Below are positions 9,858 to 17,725 of a stretch of 64,000 nucleotides of DNA, one piece after another. Below the pieces are notes generated by a model, which saw only the letters and a list, made by a program, of their open reading frames with translations, was not told the DNA's origin and did no database searches. Source of the stretch: Actinopolymorpha rutila. Lineage in GTDB: Bacteria > Actinomycetota > Actinomycetes > Propionibacteriales > Actinopolymorphaceae. The position numbers and the translations under genes were made by a program. The stretch is taken from positions 3,596,001-3,660,000 of the forward strand of contig NZ_JACBZH010000001.1 of assembly GCF_013407855.1 (NCBI RefSeq). Direction: 5' to 3'. How positions within the stretch are numbered: the first letter of the stretch is position 1; each line of letters begins with the position of its first letter.

Positions 9858-11453
9858 TCAGCTGATGTCGAGCAGGCGCATCCGGTCGGTGGCCGACGCG
9901 ACCTCGCCCTCGGCCATCGTGGCGACGTTGTTCACCTCGAAGGTGCCGATCCGCTCCCCCGACGTCCTGTCGTGCACCTCGATGAAGACGGTCTGGTCGA
10001 TGTCGTACGCGTAGACCACCTCGAACGGCGCACCCGCCGGATAGGGAGGGATGTCGAACGTCTGCTCACCGATCGCTCGTACGTAGTCGGGATCGTCGTC
10101 GTCGCCCTGTGTCACCTCGACCTTGAGCCGGGTCTGGTTGTTCTCGATGGTCTCGAACACCTGCCCGCGCTTGGCGGGAATCTTGGTGTTGGCCGGGATG
10201 ATGACGACGTTCTCCACCTCCTCGGGCGAGGCGGCGCCGCGGCGCAGGGCCAGCGCGCCCAGCCCCTGCGAGGTGACGTCACGGATCCGGGGGCGGGTCA
10301 CCGCCGACGCCAGCACCGGCAGCGGCTCCGCGCGCACGCCGTCCGCCGTGCCGGTGGCGCTTCCGTTCGTCCCGCCGGCACCGGCGACATCGGCAACCTC
10401 GAGGTCGACCAGGTGCGCCTGGATCGCCGCGCCCAGCGCGACCACCTCGTCGGGATTGACCGAACGGATGGGCTGACGCCCCGACACCTTCTCGATCATC
10501 GCGCGCACCATCGGCATCCGGGTGGACCCGCCCGCGAGGAGCACGTGGTCGACACCGGACCAGTCCAGGCCGGCGTCACCGACCACGATCTCGGCGATGT
10601 CGCGGGTGCGGCTGATCAGGCTGGAGGTGACGTCCTCGAACTCCGCGCGGGTCAGCGGCACGACCTTCGACACTCCGCCGCCGGACAGCACCACCCGGGT
10701 CTGCTCGACCGTGGTGAGGCTGCGCTTGGCGATCTCGGCCTTCTCCCGCAGGTCCGCCTCTGCCTCGGCGCCGTCGAGCAGGCTCGGCCCACCGGCGGCC
10801 TGGAAGCGCTCGTCCAGCAGGCGCATCAGCAGGTTGTCGAAGTCGAAGCCGCCGAGGTTGCGGTCGCCGTGCGTGGCGAGTACGTCGAAGTCACCGCCGC
10901 CTACCCGCATCACGGTCACGTCGAACGTGCCGCCGCCGAGGTCGTAGACACAGACGGTGCCCTCGACCTCGTGCTCGACGCCGTAGGCGAGCGCCGCCGC
11001 GGTCGGCTCGTTGAGCACCCGGGCGACGTTCAGCCCGGCGATCCGGCCGGCGTCGATGGTCGCCCGCCGTGGGGCGTCGTCGAAGTACGCGGGGACGGTC
11101 ACCACCGCATCCGTCACCGGCGAACCCAGCGCGAGTTCGACGTCGTCCTTGATGCGGCGCAGGATGATCGCGGAGATCTCCTCCGGCCGGTACGTCGTCC
11201 CGCCGCTGGTCTCGAACTTCCAGCTCGGGTCGCCCATCGACCGCTTCACGAACTGCACGACGTCCAGCGGCGCCGTCACCGCGGACCGCTTCGCCATAGT
11301 GCCCACGATCGGCAACTCGTCCTGGAAGAGGACGACCGACGGCGTGAGGCGCTCGCCGTCCCGGTTGACCACGATCTCGGGCTTGCCGAGCTCGTTCACC
11401 CGCGCGGCGGCGGAGTAGGTGGTGCCCAGGTCGATGCCGATCGTGTGCCCCAC
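9858..11453 (-). CDS. Hsp70-family chaperone (short, lidless, non-canonical DnaK paralogue)
   Basis: 531 residues, about 80-100 shorter than DnaK. The ATPase domain (1-350) is intact: IGIDLGTT (5-12), YDLGGGTFD (170-178) and LLAGGSTRMP (305-314). The usual interdomain linker is displaced by a Gly/Ala/Thr-rich insert (about 351-388) before RDVTSQGLG (391-399). A beta substrate-binding domain follows to about 510, but the alpha-helical lid and acidic tail are missing. The GTG at 11453 has GGAAGGGA 7 nt upstream; a longer frame to 11888 runs over the divergent yaaA gene and was rejected. No CIRCE or HAIR operator is seen in the 175-bp divergent region, so control by HrcA or HspR is not supported. 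Confidence 0.88.
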   Translation of the reverse strand: MGHTIGIDLGTTYSAAARVNELGKPEIVVNRDGERLTPSVVLFQDELPIVGTMAKRSAVTAPLDVVQFVKRSMGDPSWKFETSGGTTYRPEEISAIILRRIKDDVELALGSPVTDAVVTVPAYFDDAPRRATIDAGRIAGLNVARVLNEPTAAALAYGVEHEVEGTVCVYDLGGGTFDVTVMRVGGGDFDVLATHGDRNLGGFDFDNLLMRLLDERFQAAGGPSLLDGAEAEADLREKAEIAKRSLTTVEQTRVVLSGGGVSKVVPLTRAEFEDVTSSLISRTRDIAEIVVGDAGLDWSGVDHVLLAGGSTRMPMVRAMIEKVSGRQPIRSVNPDEVVALGAAIQAHLVDLEVADVAGAGGTNGSATGTADGVRAEPLPVLASAVTRPRIRDVTSQGLGALALRRGAASPEEVENVVIIPANTKIPAKRGQVFETIENNQTRLKVEVTQGDDDDPDYVRAIGEQTFDIPPYPAGAPFEVVYAYDIDQTVFIEVHDRTSGERIGTFEVNNVATMAEGEVASATDRMRLLDIS

Positions 11454-11615
11454 GAGTCCGTCCCTTCCAACGCACCGGTCACCATACCGGCGACCGGGCC
11501 GGTGCCGGTCCACCCAACGTAGCTGAACCTTCACCTTCGTGGCGTTCCGCCATCCCGGCATCAAGTGCCCCGGCTCCGTCATCCCCGGGACGATCGCGGT
11601 ACTGCGCACTCCCGT

Positions 11616-11621
11616 TACCCT
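11616..11621 (+). promoter_or_regulatory. -10 element of yaaA (leaderless start)
   Basis: TACCCT, 7 nt before the GTG at 11629, with no Shine-Dalgarno sequence between. Confidence 0.6.
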
Positions 11622-11628
11622 CCCGTTC

Positions 11629-12429
11629 GTGCTCATCCTGTTGCCGCCCTCGGAGGGCAAGGCCGCCGCCGGCAGAGGGCGCCCGGTCGACCTCGACTCG
11701 CTGTCGCTGCCCGAACTCACCCCGGCCCGCGCCAAGGTTCTCGACGCGCTGGTCGACCTGTGCGGGGATGCGGACCGGACCGACGAGGCGATGACCGTGC
11801 TCGGGCTGTCCGCGAGCCAGCGCGGCGAGGTCGAACGCGACGCACGACTGCGGAACGCGCCGACGCTTCCGGCGGCCAGGCTGTACACCGGAGTGCTGTA
11901 CGACGCGCTCGACCTGGCCTCGCTCGGACCCGCGCAACGACGCCGGGCGCAGCGCTACCTGCTGATCTGCTCCGGCCTGTGGGGCGCGGTCCGGTTGCGT
12001 GACCGCATTCCGCCGTACCGCTGCTCGATGACGGTCCGGTTGCCCGGCGTCGGCGCGCTCGGCGCGTTCTGGCGGGAGAGCATGCCGGCCGCGATCACCG
12101 GCGCGGCCGGGCGCGGACTGGTGCTGGACCTGCGCTCCTCGGCGTACGCCACCGCCTGGACACCCACCGGCGAAGTCGCCGGCCGCACCGCGACGGTGCG
12201 GGTGCTGCAGGAGACGCGGCCGGGCGACCCGTCCAGCCGTACAGTCGTCAGCCACTTCAACAAGGCCACCAAGGGACGGCTGGTCCGCGACCTGCTGAAC
12301 GGCGACGACAACCCACGCCGCCCGAACGACCTGGTCGACGTGCTGCGGGCGCTGGGCTACCAGGTCGAGGCCGAGCGTCCCGAACGCGGACGCCCCTGGC
12401 AGTTGGACGTCGTGGTGGCCTCCGTCTGA
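11629..12429 (+). CDS. yaaA: YaaA/DUF328 peroxide stress protein
   Basis: 266 residues. The family N-terminus LILLPPSEGK follows the GTG directly, and the conserved LYTGVLYDALD, SGLWGAVRLRDRIPPYR and HFNKATKGRLVRDLL blocks are all present. E. coli YaaA lowers free iron and oxidative DNA damage during peroxide stress; DNA-binding has been shown for relatives. The start was set by the family N-terminus and by a TACCCT element 7 nt upstream, which implies a leaderless message. It diverges from the Hsp70 operon, a fitting stress-response neighbour. Confidence 0.9.
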   Translation: MLILLPPSEGKAAAGRGRPVDLDSLSLPELTPARAKVLDALVDLCGDADRTDEAMTVLGLSASQRGEVERDARLRNAPTLPAARLYTGVLYDALDLASLGPAQRRRAQRYLLICSGLWGAVRLRDRIPPYRCSMTVRLPGVGALGAFWRESMPAAITGAAGRGLVLDLRSSAYATAWTPTGEVAGRTATVRVLQETRPGDPSSRTVVSHFNKATKGRLVRDLLNGDDNPRRPNDLVDVLRALGYQVEAERPERGRPWQLDVVVASV

Positions 12430-12523
12430 GAGGACGACAGGGCCGTTCGAACTCCGGTGAAGGGGCCGCCCTCCCTGTCCGCCCGGGCGGGCGGCGTCCA
12501 ACCATGGAGGGGAGGTGATTTCC

Positions 12524-13216
12524 ATGGCCAAGATCCTGTTCGTGCTGACCGGGGCAAGCTACTGGACGCTGAAGGACGGGACCAGGCATCCGACCGGTTA
12601 CTGGGCCGAGGAGTTCACGGCCCCCTACAGCGCACTCACCGCGGCCGGCCACGAGGTCGTCGTGGCCACTCCCGGCGGTGTCGTACCGCACGTGGACGTG
12701 ATGAGCCTGCGGCCCTCGATGGCCGGCGGCGAGCAGACCGCCCTGGAGCAGGAGGAGGTTCTGCGGTCCGCCGAGGAGTTGCGCCGGCCGATCGAGCTGG
12801 CGGACGCGCGGCTGGAGGACTACGACGCCGTCTACTACCCCGGCGGTCACGGCCCGATGGAGGACCTGTGGGCCGACGCCGACTCGGGCCGGTTGCTGGT
12901 CGCGGCCCTCGCCTCGGGCAAGCCGCTGGCCATCGTCTGCCACGCGCCGGTCGCCATGCTCTCCACCCGCAGGGACGGCAGGTCACCCTTCGCCGGTTAC
13001 CGGGTCACTGCCTACACCAACGACGAGGAGGACGCGGTGGGCCTGGCCGCCAGGGCCAGGTGGCTGGCCGAGGACGAGCTCGTCGGCATGGGTGTCGAGT
13101 TCACCCGCGGCGAGATATGGAAGCCCTACACGGTGGTGGACCGCAACCTGTTCACCGGGCAGAATCCCGCCTCCGCCGCACCGCTCGCCCAGGAGCTGCT
13201 GAAGGTGCTCGGCTAG
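12524..13216 (+). CDS. DJ-1/PfpI-family protein (type 1 glutamine amidotransferase-like)
   Basis: 230 residues of the DJ-1 superfamily, closest by layout to Hsp31/HchA-like and YDR533C-type proteins: KILFVLTGASYWTLKDG at the N-terminus, YYPGGHGPMEDL near residue 105 (the acidic site partner) and the nucleophile elbow AIVCHAPVAM with the reactive cysteine near 145. Members act as glyoxalase III, deglycase-like or holdase proteins. The ATG at 12524 is preceded by a GGAGGGGAGG-type ribosome site; a GTG at 12515 is the less likely alternative. It lies 94 nt after yaaA and may be co-transcribed with it. Confidence 0.87.
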   Translation: MAKILFVLTGASYWTLKDGTRHPTGYWAEEFTAPYSALTAAGHEVVVATPGGVVPHVDVMSLRPSMAGGEQTALEQEEVLRSAEELRRPIELADARLEDYDAVYYPGGHGPMEDLWADADSGRLLVAALASGKPLAIVCHAPVAMLSTRRDGRSPFAGYRVTAYTNDEEDAVGLAARARWLAEDELVGMGVEFTRGEIWKPYTVVDRNLFTGQNPASAAPLAQELLKVLG

Positions 13217-13278
13217 AGATCGAACGGGTGGTCACCGCAGACCACCACCTGCGCAGCCGGGGACTCACCTCGACGCCG

Positions 13279-13307
13279 ACCGTTCGTGGTTGTCAGTCAC
13301 GAACGGT
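13279..13307 (+). terminator. hairpin after the DJ-1 gene
   Basis: Perfect 10-bp arms, 13279-13288 and 13298-13307, around a 9-nt loop, 63 nt after the DJ-1 stop codon. No T tract follows, so the terminator role is inferred. Confidence 0.5.
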
Positions 13308-13344
13308 TCGGGCAGTGACGCGACCCGTGACGTGCAGGAGCCGT

Positions 13345-13368
13345 GTGCACGTGTACGTGTACGTGTAC
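13345..13368. repeat. (GTGTAC)-type hexamer tandem repeat
   Basis: Four tandem hexamers, one GTGCAC followed by three GTGTAC, lying between the two hairpins in the non-coding gap 13217-13454. Confidence 0.85.
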
Positions 13369-13401
13369 GAGGAGAAGCGAGGACTGGGCACGACCAAACA
13401 A

Positions 13402-13437
13402 CGAGAGCTCGTCACCGACGTCGGTGACGAGCTCTCG
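13402..13437 (-). terminator. 36-bp perfect palindrome, terminator of tRNA-Val(CAC)
   Basis: Two perfectly complementary 18-nt arms meet at 13419/13420 with no loop. It starts 17 nt after the 3' end of the tRNA on the minus strand and is followed on that strand by TTGTTTGG, so it fits an intrinsic terminator. The length and perfection are unusual for one. Confidence 0.75.
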
Positions 13438-13454
13438 ATCTGCTGTGCTTTCGG

Positions 13455-13526
13455 TGGGCGATACTGGGATCGAACCAGTGACCTCTTCGGTGTGAACGAA
13501 GCGCTCTCCCGCTGAGCTAATCGCCC
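13455..13526 (-). tRNA. tRNA-Val (anticodon CAC)
   Basis: 72-nt cloverleaf: 7-bp acceptor stem GGGCGAT/ATCGCCC, D arm GCTC..GAGC, anticodon stem CTTCG/CGAAG around loop TTCACAC with CAC anticodon, T arm ACTGG-TTCGATC-CCAGT, discriminator A. CCA is not encoded. Apart from the anticodon arm it nearly equals tRNA-Val(GAC) in the later cluster. Confidence 0.97.
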
Positions 13527-13555
13527 GTCTGCACACCCCGAGCGGGGCGACAGAA

Positions 13556-13582
13556 ACCCTAGCGCATCGCCGTCTACCGCAA
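13556..13582 (-). promoter_or_regulatory. promoter of tRNA-Val(CAC)
   Basis: On the minus strand a TAGGGT -10 (13556-13561) and a TTGCGG -35 (13577-13582) are 15 nt apart. The -35 overlaps the end of the upstream PGPGW gene. Confidence 0.5.
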
Positions 13583-14251
13583 CGACCGGACCCACTCCCA
13601 GGCGGACACGACCGGGCCGGGCCATCCCTGGGTCACCACCCACGCAGCCGCCGCGGCGACGACAAGCACCACCACGACCGCGCCGATCAGGAGGTTGCGC
13701 CTGCGGGCCTTCGGATCCATCGCCTTCTCACCCGCCGCGCGCGCCTTGTCCTTCGACCACTCCAGAGTCCGGTGCGCCCACGCGAACTCGGTGGCCAGCA
13801 CCGCGAGTCCGAGGATGACCGTCAGCCAGCCGGGACCGGGCGCGACGAACATGACGAGCCCGGCGACGATGAGCAGCACGCCGACCACGAAGACTCCGCC
13901 GCGCCAGGTGGCGTTGAGCGTGGGGTGGCGGCGGATGCTGCGGCGCGCATGGTGGTGCCACTGGATCCGGCGCCAGGGCCGGTGTTTCTTCTTGTCCTCG
14001 TCGTCGTGCTCGTCCCGTTGCTCGTCGTCGTGCTCGTCCTGCTGTCCGCCCCGATGCCCGTCCTGTCGTTCATGGTCGGCGCGGTCGCCTTGGTCGGCCG
14101 ATCCCCGAACGTCCGACCCGCGCGGCGTGTCGCTTTCGGAAGCGTTGGCGCCGCCGTCGTCCACGCTGTGCCGGTCAGGTCGCGGAGGCGCGACGGCCTG
14201 CCGGCCATCGGCCACGTGCTCGTCGTGGTCGGTGTGTCGGTAGGCGCTCAC
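13574..14251 (-). CDS. PGPGW-motif (TIGR02611-type) transmembrane protein
   Basis: 225 residues. Residues 1-112 are very hydrophilic and rich in His, Asp, Glu and Gln. The membrane part has a hairpin of two segments (about 118-160) around the family motif PGPGW (138-142), and a third segment at about 186-206. The function of the family is unknown. The GTG at 14251 has GGAGGA 4 nt upstream; an ATG at 14602 is in frame but runs over the divergent ssgB-like gene. The His/Asp-rich N-terminus might bind metal, which is speculation from composition. Confidence 0.82.
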   Translation of the reverse strand: MSAYRHTDHDEHVADGRQAVAPPRPDRHSVDDGGANASESDTPRGSDVRGSADQGDRADHERQDGHRGGQQDEHDDEQRDEHDDEDKKKHRPWRRIQWHHHARRSIRRHPTLNATWRGGVFVVGVLLIVAGLVMFVAPGPGWLTVILGLAVLATEFAWAHRTLEWSKDKARAAGEKAMDPKARRRNLLIGAVVVVLVVAAAAAWVVTQGWPGPVVSAWEWVRSLR

Positions 14252-14552
14252 GAATCCTCCTGCGTGGTTCTCCGCGCTTCGTCCGTTATGGTTTGAGCGC
14301 GGGGCCCGGAGACACAATGCCCCCGCTGCCAGTGGTATAGCCGCAGAGCCTACCGTGAGGTCCGACCCCCTTCTGGCGAAGGGAAAACCGCGATCTCGTC
14401 TCGCATGCTGAGAAGTTTGCAGGGGCGAATTCGACCAGACCGGGACGCACCAACCTCCCCGGTTTGATGCAAGGGACTTTGGAGTAGCAGACTCTCGCGC
14501 TATGGCCCTACCGCCGGTCCCGCACCACCCACGGAAAGGCCCCCGCCCCCCG
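14252..14552. other. divergent control region between the PGPGW and ssgB-like genes
   Basis: About 300 bp without a supported gene. It holds the ribosome site of the PGPGW gene at the left end and the candidate ssgB promoter at the right end (separate entry). Local AT content is higher than in the flanks. I see no other structure. Confidence 0.6.
14464..14493 (+). promoter_or_regulatory. candidate promoter of the ssgB-like gene
   Basis: TTGATG (14464-14469) and CAGACT (14488-14493) with an 18-nt spacer. Transcription would begin near 14500, next to an ATG at 14502. Confidence 0.5.
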
Positions 14553-14990
14553 ATGGATGCACTCCCCGCTTCGGTCACGCACGCGCTGCCGCTCCGCCTC
14601 ATCGACGGAACGGGAGCCGCGCTGCGGCTGACCGCAGAGCTCCGATACGACGCCGCCGACCCGTATGCCGTCGACGCGGTGTTTCACACTGGCGAACCCC
14701 GCGGAGTCCGTTGGGTCTTCGCCAGGGAACTCCTGTCCGAAGGACTGTTCCGGCCCACCGGTGACGGTGACGTGCACGTCTCGCCCCTCGTGGACGAGAC
14801 CGGTCGCGCCATCGTGCTCATCGAGCTTCGCTCCCCCGACGGGGAGGCGGTGCTCCATGCTCCGGCGGACGGTCTCGCGACCTTCCTGCAGAGCACGTAC
14901 TCGATCATTCCTCCGGGTGAGGAGAGCGGGCACGTCGACCTCGACCTGCTGGTCGAGGAGCTTCGCCGCAGCTCCGGCCCGGCGGTCTAG
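14553..14990 (+). CDS. SsgA/SsgB-family sporulation and cell-division regulator
   Basis: 145 residues. The SALP-family core is clear: LRYDAADPYAVDAVFHTG, VRWVFARELLSEGLFRPTGDGDVHV and LDLLVEEL at the end. SsgB recruits FtsZ to division sites during sporulation in Streptomyces; other SALPs direct peptidoglycan remodelling. The ATG at 14553 matches the family N-terminal length. An in-frame ATG at 14502 would add 17 Pro-rich residues and fits the candidate promoter as a leaderless start, so the start is uncertain. Neither has a good ribosome site. The gene indicates an actinomycete with sporulation-type septation. Confidence 0.88.
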   Translation: MDALPASVTHALPLRLIDGTGAALRLTAELRYDAADPYAVDAVFHTGEPRGVRWVFARELLSEGLFRPTGDGDVHVSPLVDETGRAIVLIELRSPDGEAVLHAPADGLATFLQSTYSIIPPGEESGHVDLDLLVEELRRSSGPAV

Positions 14991-15002
14991 CCAGGCTACG
15001 TG

Positions 15003-15047
15003 CGGATCGACCCCGGCCCACCTTCCGGGTGGTCCGGGGTCGATCCG
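15003..15047. terminator. strong bidirectional terminator hairpin
   Basis: 20-bp stem with one mismatch (15003-15022 with 15028-15047) and a 5-nt loop, 12 nt after the ssgB-like stop codon and between convergent genes. Confidence 0.8.
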
Positions 15048-15164
15048 ACGTTGCGTACGTCAACTCGGCACGGTCAGGGCCTCACCGTGTGTCATGGCGT
15101 GCCGGCATGTCATGGCCTGTCATCGGTGCGGCTGCGGATCGTCTCCTCGCGCGAACCGCTCCGG

Positions 15165-15986
15165 TCAGGGATCGATCCGGTCGGCCGCCGCTCGCGCGAA
15201 CTCCGCCATCACCCTCGCGGTCACCGGACCTGGAGCGGTGAGCTTCCGCCCGTCCAGTGAGTTCACCGCCTGCACGTCGCGGGTCGTCGAGGTGAGGAAG
15301 AGCTCCTCGGCCTCCTCCAGCGCGCTCATCGGCAGGTCTTTCTCGTACCCACCGCACCACTCCAGCACCAGCGCTCGGGTCACTCCGGCCAGGCAGCCCG
15401 CCGACAGCGGCGGGGTGTAGACCTCGCCGCCGAGTACGACGAACAGGTTCGAGCCCGTCCCCTCGCACACGTTGCCGACGGTGTTGGCGAACAGCGCCTC
15501 CGTCGCGCCGTGCTCGCGGGCGTGGGCGAGGGCGACGACGTTCTCCGCGTACGACGTCGTCTTCAGCCCGGCCAGGGCGCCCCGCTCGTTGCGCGGCCAC
15601 GGCACGGTGGCCAGGGGGGTGGACTCGGGCCGCGCCGGTAGCTCTGCGATCGCCACCATCACGGTCAGTCCCTGGTCACCGCGTTCGGACCCGAGCGGTG
15701 CGGGTCCGCCGGTGACGGTGATGCGCAGCCGGCCGTCGGGCCGGTCCCACGCTTCCAGGACGGCCGACACCCCACGGCGCACCGCGGCCGGGTCGAGCCC
15801 GGTGAGGCCGAGGCCGTGCGCGGAGCGGGCCAGGCGGTCCAGATGCCTGGTCAGCGCGAACGGCCGGCCGCCGACGACCTTGAGCGTCTCGAACACGCCG
15901 TCGCCGACAGTGATGCCGTGGTCGAGCGGCGCCAGCGCGGGCGCGTACGGATCCTCGACGAGCCGGTCGTCGACCCAAACTCTCAT
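15165..15986 (-). CDS. class IV aminotransferase (aminodeoxychorismate lyase-like)
   Basis: 273-residue PLP enzyme of fold type IV, the family of aminodeoxychorismate lyase (PabC), branched-chain and D-amino-acid aminotransferases. The N-terminal DHGITVGDGVFETLKV, the PLP lysine in GLKTTSYAENV and the cofactor-phosphate segment GNVCEGTGSNLFVV are visible. The length and motif fit PabC, which makes p-aminobenzoate for folate, but specificity in this family is hard to read and no pabA/pabB is nearby. The ATG at 15986 starts at the family N-terminus (MRVWVDD); the frame is open upstream without family similarity. It diverges from capA. Confidence 0.82.
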   Translation of the reverse strand: MRVWVDDRLVEDPYAPALAPLDHGITVGDGVFETLKVVGGRPFALTRHLDRLARSAHGLGLTGLDPAAVRRGVSAVLEAWDRPDGRLRITVTGGPAPLGSERGDQGLTVMVAIAELPARPESTPLATVPWPRNERGALAGLKTTSYAENVVALAHAREHGATEALFANTVGNVCEGTGSNLFVVLGGEVYTPPLSAGCLAGVTRALVLEWCGGYEKDLPMSALEEAEELFLTSTTRDVQAVNSLDGRKLTAPGPVTARVMAEFARAAADRIDP

Positions 15987-16062
15987 TCCGCCCACGCGTC
16001 CCTTTCTGCGACTTTCGTCCTGACCTGCGCCGCTGATGGTCAGCATGGCCAGCCTAGAGCCC

Positions 16063-16090
16063 TGGACGGGCACCTTCGGACACCTACCCT
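16063..16090 (+). promoter_or_regulatory. promoter of the CapA-like gene (leaderless)
   Basis: TGGACG (16063-16068), 16-nt spacer, TACCCT (16085-16090), then 6 nt to the ATG at 16097. Confidence 0.65.
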
Positions 16091-16096
16091 CCGAGC

Positions 16097-17335
16097 ATGG
16101 AGGGCCATGGGGGGTCCGGGCGGCTGATTTCTGCCCGGGCGAAGATGTTCTTGTCGTACGTCGCCGCGGGGGCGCTCGCCCTAGGGGCGGGGTGTGCCGC
16201 ACCGCCGGGCGTCGACCCGAGCCGACCGGCCGGCCCCGCGGGGGCCTCGGACAGAGCCTCGGACAGAGGCTCGGAAAGGGCCTCGGACGGGACGGACTGG
16301 CCGGCTTCGACGGTGACCCCCGGGACCACCCCCACTCCGACCGCCACCCCGCGTGGTGGAAGCATCCCGGCGCCACGGTTCGAGCCGCACGCGCCGGAGC
16401 CGATCACGTTGGCGTTCGCCGGCGACATCCACTTCCAGAACCAGCTCAGGTCGCGGCTGGCGAACCCGGGGACCGCGCTGGCTCCCCTGCGCCCGGAGTT
16501 GTCCGCCGCCGACCTCACGGTCGCCAACCTGGAGACGGCGGTCACCACCCGTGGCGCACCGGAGGCCAAGCGCTACCGGTTCCGGGCGCCGTCGAGCGCC
16601 TTCGCCGCGGTGGCCGCCGCCGGGATCGACGTGGTGACCATGGCCAACAACCACGCCGTCGACTACGGGCCGGTCGGGCTGCGGGACACCCTCGCCGCGG
16701 CGGCGCACGCCCCGGTGGCGGTGGTCGGCATCGGATCCGACGCCGACCAGGCGTTCGCTCCGCACGTCGCACGGATCCGGGGTACGACGGTCGCGGTGAT
16801 CGGCGCGGACGCCGTTCCGGATCCCACCACCCGGCACTTCGCCGCGGATGACGACAGCGCCGGGATCGCGGTCGCCATCCGGCCGGCGCGCCTGCTGGCC
16901 GCCGTGCGAGCGGCCCGGCGTACGGCGGACCTCGTGGTGGTCTACCTCCACTGGGGCCAGGAGCGGGTGGGTTGTCCCACGTCTGACCAGCGCGAACTTG
17001 CCCGGCAGCTGGCCGGTGCCGGAGCCGACATCGTGGTGGGCAGCCACGCGCACATCCAGCTGGGGGCGGGGACGCTGGACGACACGTTCGTGGCGTACGG
17101 CCTGGGCAACTTCGTGTGGTACTCCCGGAACAGCCGGCGCGAGTCGACGACGGGCGTCCTCACCCTGACCGTGCAGGGGCGCTCGGTGCGGGAAGCCCGC
17201 TGGACTCCGGGCCGGGTCGGCGCCGACGGGCTGCCCCGATTCACCGCCGGTGACCAGGCTGAACGCCTCCGTCGGGAGTTCGCGGATCTGACCGGCTGCA
17301 CCGGTTTGGGACGGATAGGGACACCCCCGGTTTGA
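16097..17335 (+). CDS. CapA-family lipoprotein (poly-gamma-glutamate capsule-type metallophosphatase)
   Basis: 412 residues. A lipoprotein signal peptide ends in the lipobox LGAGC (Cys33), so the protein is exported and lipid-anchored. A Ser/Asp/Arg and Thr/Pro linker (about 40-88) contains a 4 x 12-bp tandem repeat. The rest is a PGA_cap calcineurin-like domain: LAFAGDIHF, NLETAVTTRG, ANNHAVDYG, YLHWGQE and GSHAHIQLG carry the metal ligands. CapA homologues are linked to poly-gamma-glutamate capsule or other surface polymers, but no capB/capC is present. The start is supported by the promoter 6 nt upstream. Confidence 0.88.
   Translation: MEGHGGSGRLISARAKMFLSYVAAGALALGAGCAAPPGVDPSRPAGPAGASDRASDRGSERASDGTDWPASTVTPGTTPTPTATPRGGSIPAPRFEPHAPEPITLAFAGDIHFQNQLRSRLANPGTALAPLRPELSAADLTVANLETAVTTRGAPEAKRYRFRAPSSAFAAVAAAGIDVVTMANNHAVDYGPVGLRDTLAAAAHAPVAVVGIGSDADQAFAPHVARIRGTTVAVIGADAVPDPTTRHFAADDDSAGIAVAIRPARLLAAVRAARRTADLVVVYLHWGQERVGCPTSDQRELARQLAGAGADIVVGSHAHIQLGAGTLDDTFVAYGLGNFVWYSRNSRRESTTGVLTLTVQGRSVREARWTPGRVGADGLPRFTAGDQAERLRREFADLTGCTGLGRIGTPPV
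16244..16291 (+). repeat. four 12-bp tandem units in the CapA-like linker
   Basis: Units begin at 16244, 16256, 16268 and 16280 (consensus GCCTCGGACAGA) and encode Ala/Gly-Ser-Asp/Glu-Arg repeats just after the lipid-anchored cysteine. Confidence 0.85.
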
Positions 17336-17359
17336 GCCTGGCGAGGGATCCGATAATGT
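17332..17359 (+). promoter_or_regulatory. promoter of the Gly-Cys-Val tRNA cluster
   Basis: TTGAGC (17332-17337) and TAATGT (17354-17359), 16-nt spacer, 34 nt before tRNA-Gly. The -35 overlaps the stop codon of the CapA-like gene. Confidence 0.6.
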
Positions 17360-17393
17360 TCTCTGCGCGTCGAGGAAACAGCTCGAAGCACAC

Positions 17394-17466
17394 GCGGACG
17401 TAGCGCAGCTGGTAGCGCATCACCTTGCCAAGGTGAGGGTCGCGGGTTCGAATCCCGTCGTCCGCT
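17394..17466 (+). tRNA. tRNA-Gly (anticodon GCC)
   Basis: 73 nt: acceptor GCGGACG/CGTCCGC, anticodon stem TCACC/GGTGA around TTGCCAA (GCC), T arm with GGTTCGAATCC, discriminator T. CCA is not encoded. First gene of a three-tRNA cluster. Confidence 0.97.
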
Positions 17467-17522
17467 CGGAGCGGGCCTGGTGGCTTGGGTTTTCATCCAG
17501 GTCGGCAGGACGGCGCGCCGTT

Positions 17523-17593
17523 GGTGGAGTGGCCGAGAGGCGAGGCAACGGCCTGCAAAGCCGTGTACACGGGTTCAAATCCCGTCTCCACCT
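17523..17593 (+). tRNA. tRNA-Cys (anticodon GCA)
   Basis: 71 nt: acceptor GGTGGAG/CTCCACC, anticodon loop CTGCAAA (GCA), T loop TTCAAAT, discriminator T. CCA is encoded at 17594-17596, unlike in its neighbours. Confidence 0.97.
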
Positions 17594-17612
17594 CCAAACC
17601 CTCGCACCATGC

Positions 17613-17684
17613 GGGCGATTAGCTCAGTGGGAGAGCGCTACCTTGACACGGTAGAGGTCACTGGTTCAATCCCAGTATCGCCCA
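17613..17684 (+). tRNA. tRNA-Val (anticodon GAC)
   Basis: 72 nt: acceptor GGGCGAT/ATCGCCC, anticodon stem CTACC/GGTAG around TTGACAC (GAC), T arm ACTGG/CCAGT, discriminator A. CCA is not encoded. Nearly identical to the CAC isoacceptor outside the anticodon arm. Confidence 0.97.
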
Positions 17685-17702
17685 CCCCGTATGCGCAGTT
17701 CG

Positions 17703-17725
17703 GGCCCCGCTTCGGCGGGGCCTTT
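17703..17725 (+). terminator. rho-independent terminator of the tRNA cluster
   Basis: 8-bp GC stem (17703-17710 with 17715-17722), TTCG tetraloop, then TTT and C/T-rich sequence, 18 nt after tRNA-Val. Confidence 0.88.

Noticed and set aside
11454..11628. CIRCE or HAIR heat-shock operator before the Hsp70 operon
   Set aside because: Neither the TTAGCACTC-type nor the CTTGAGT-type inverted repeat is present in the divergent region.
11454..11888. N-terminal extension of the Hsp70 gene
   Set aside because: It would run over the yaaA gene on the other strand. The GTG at 11453 has a good ribosome site and is directly followed by the ATPase motif.
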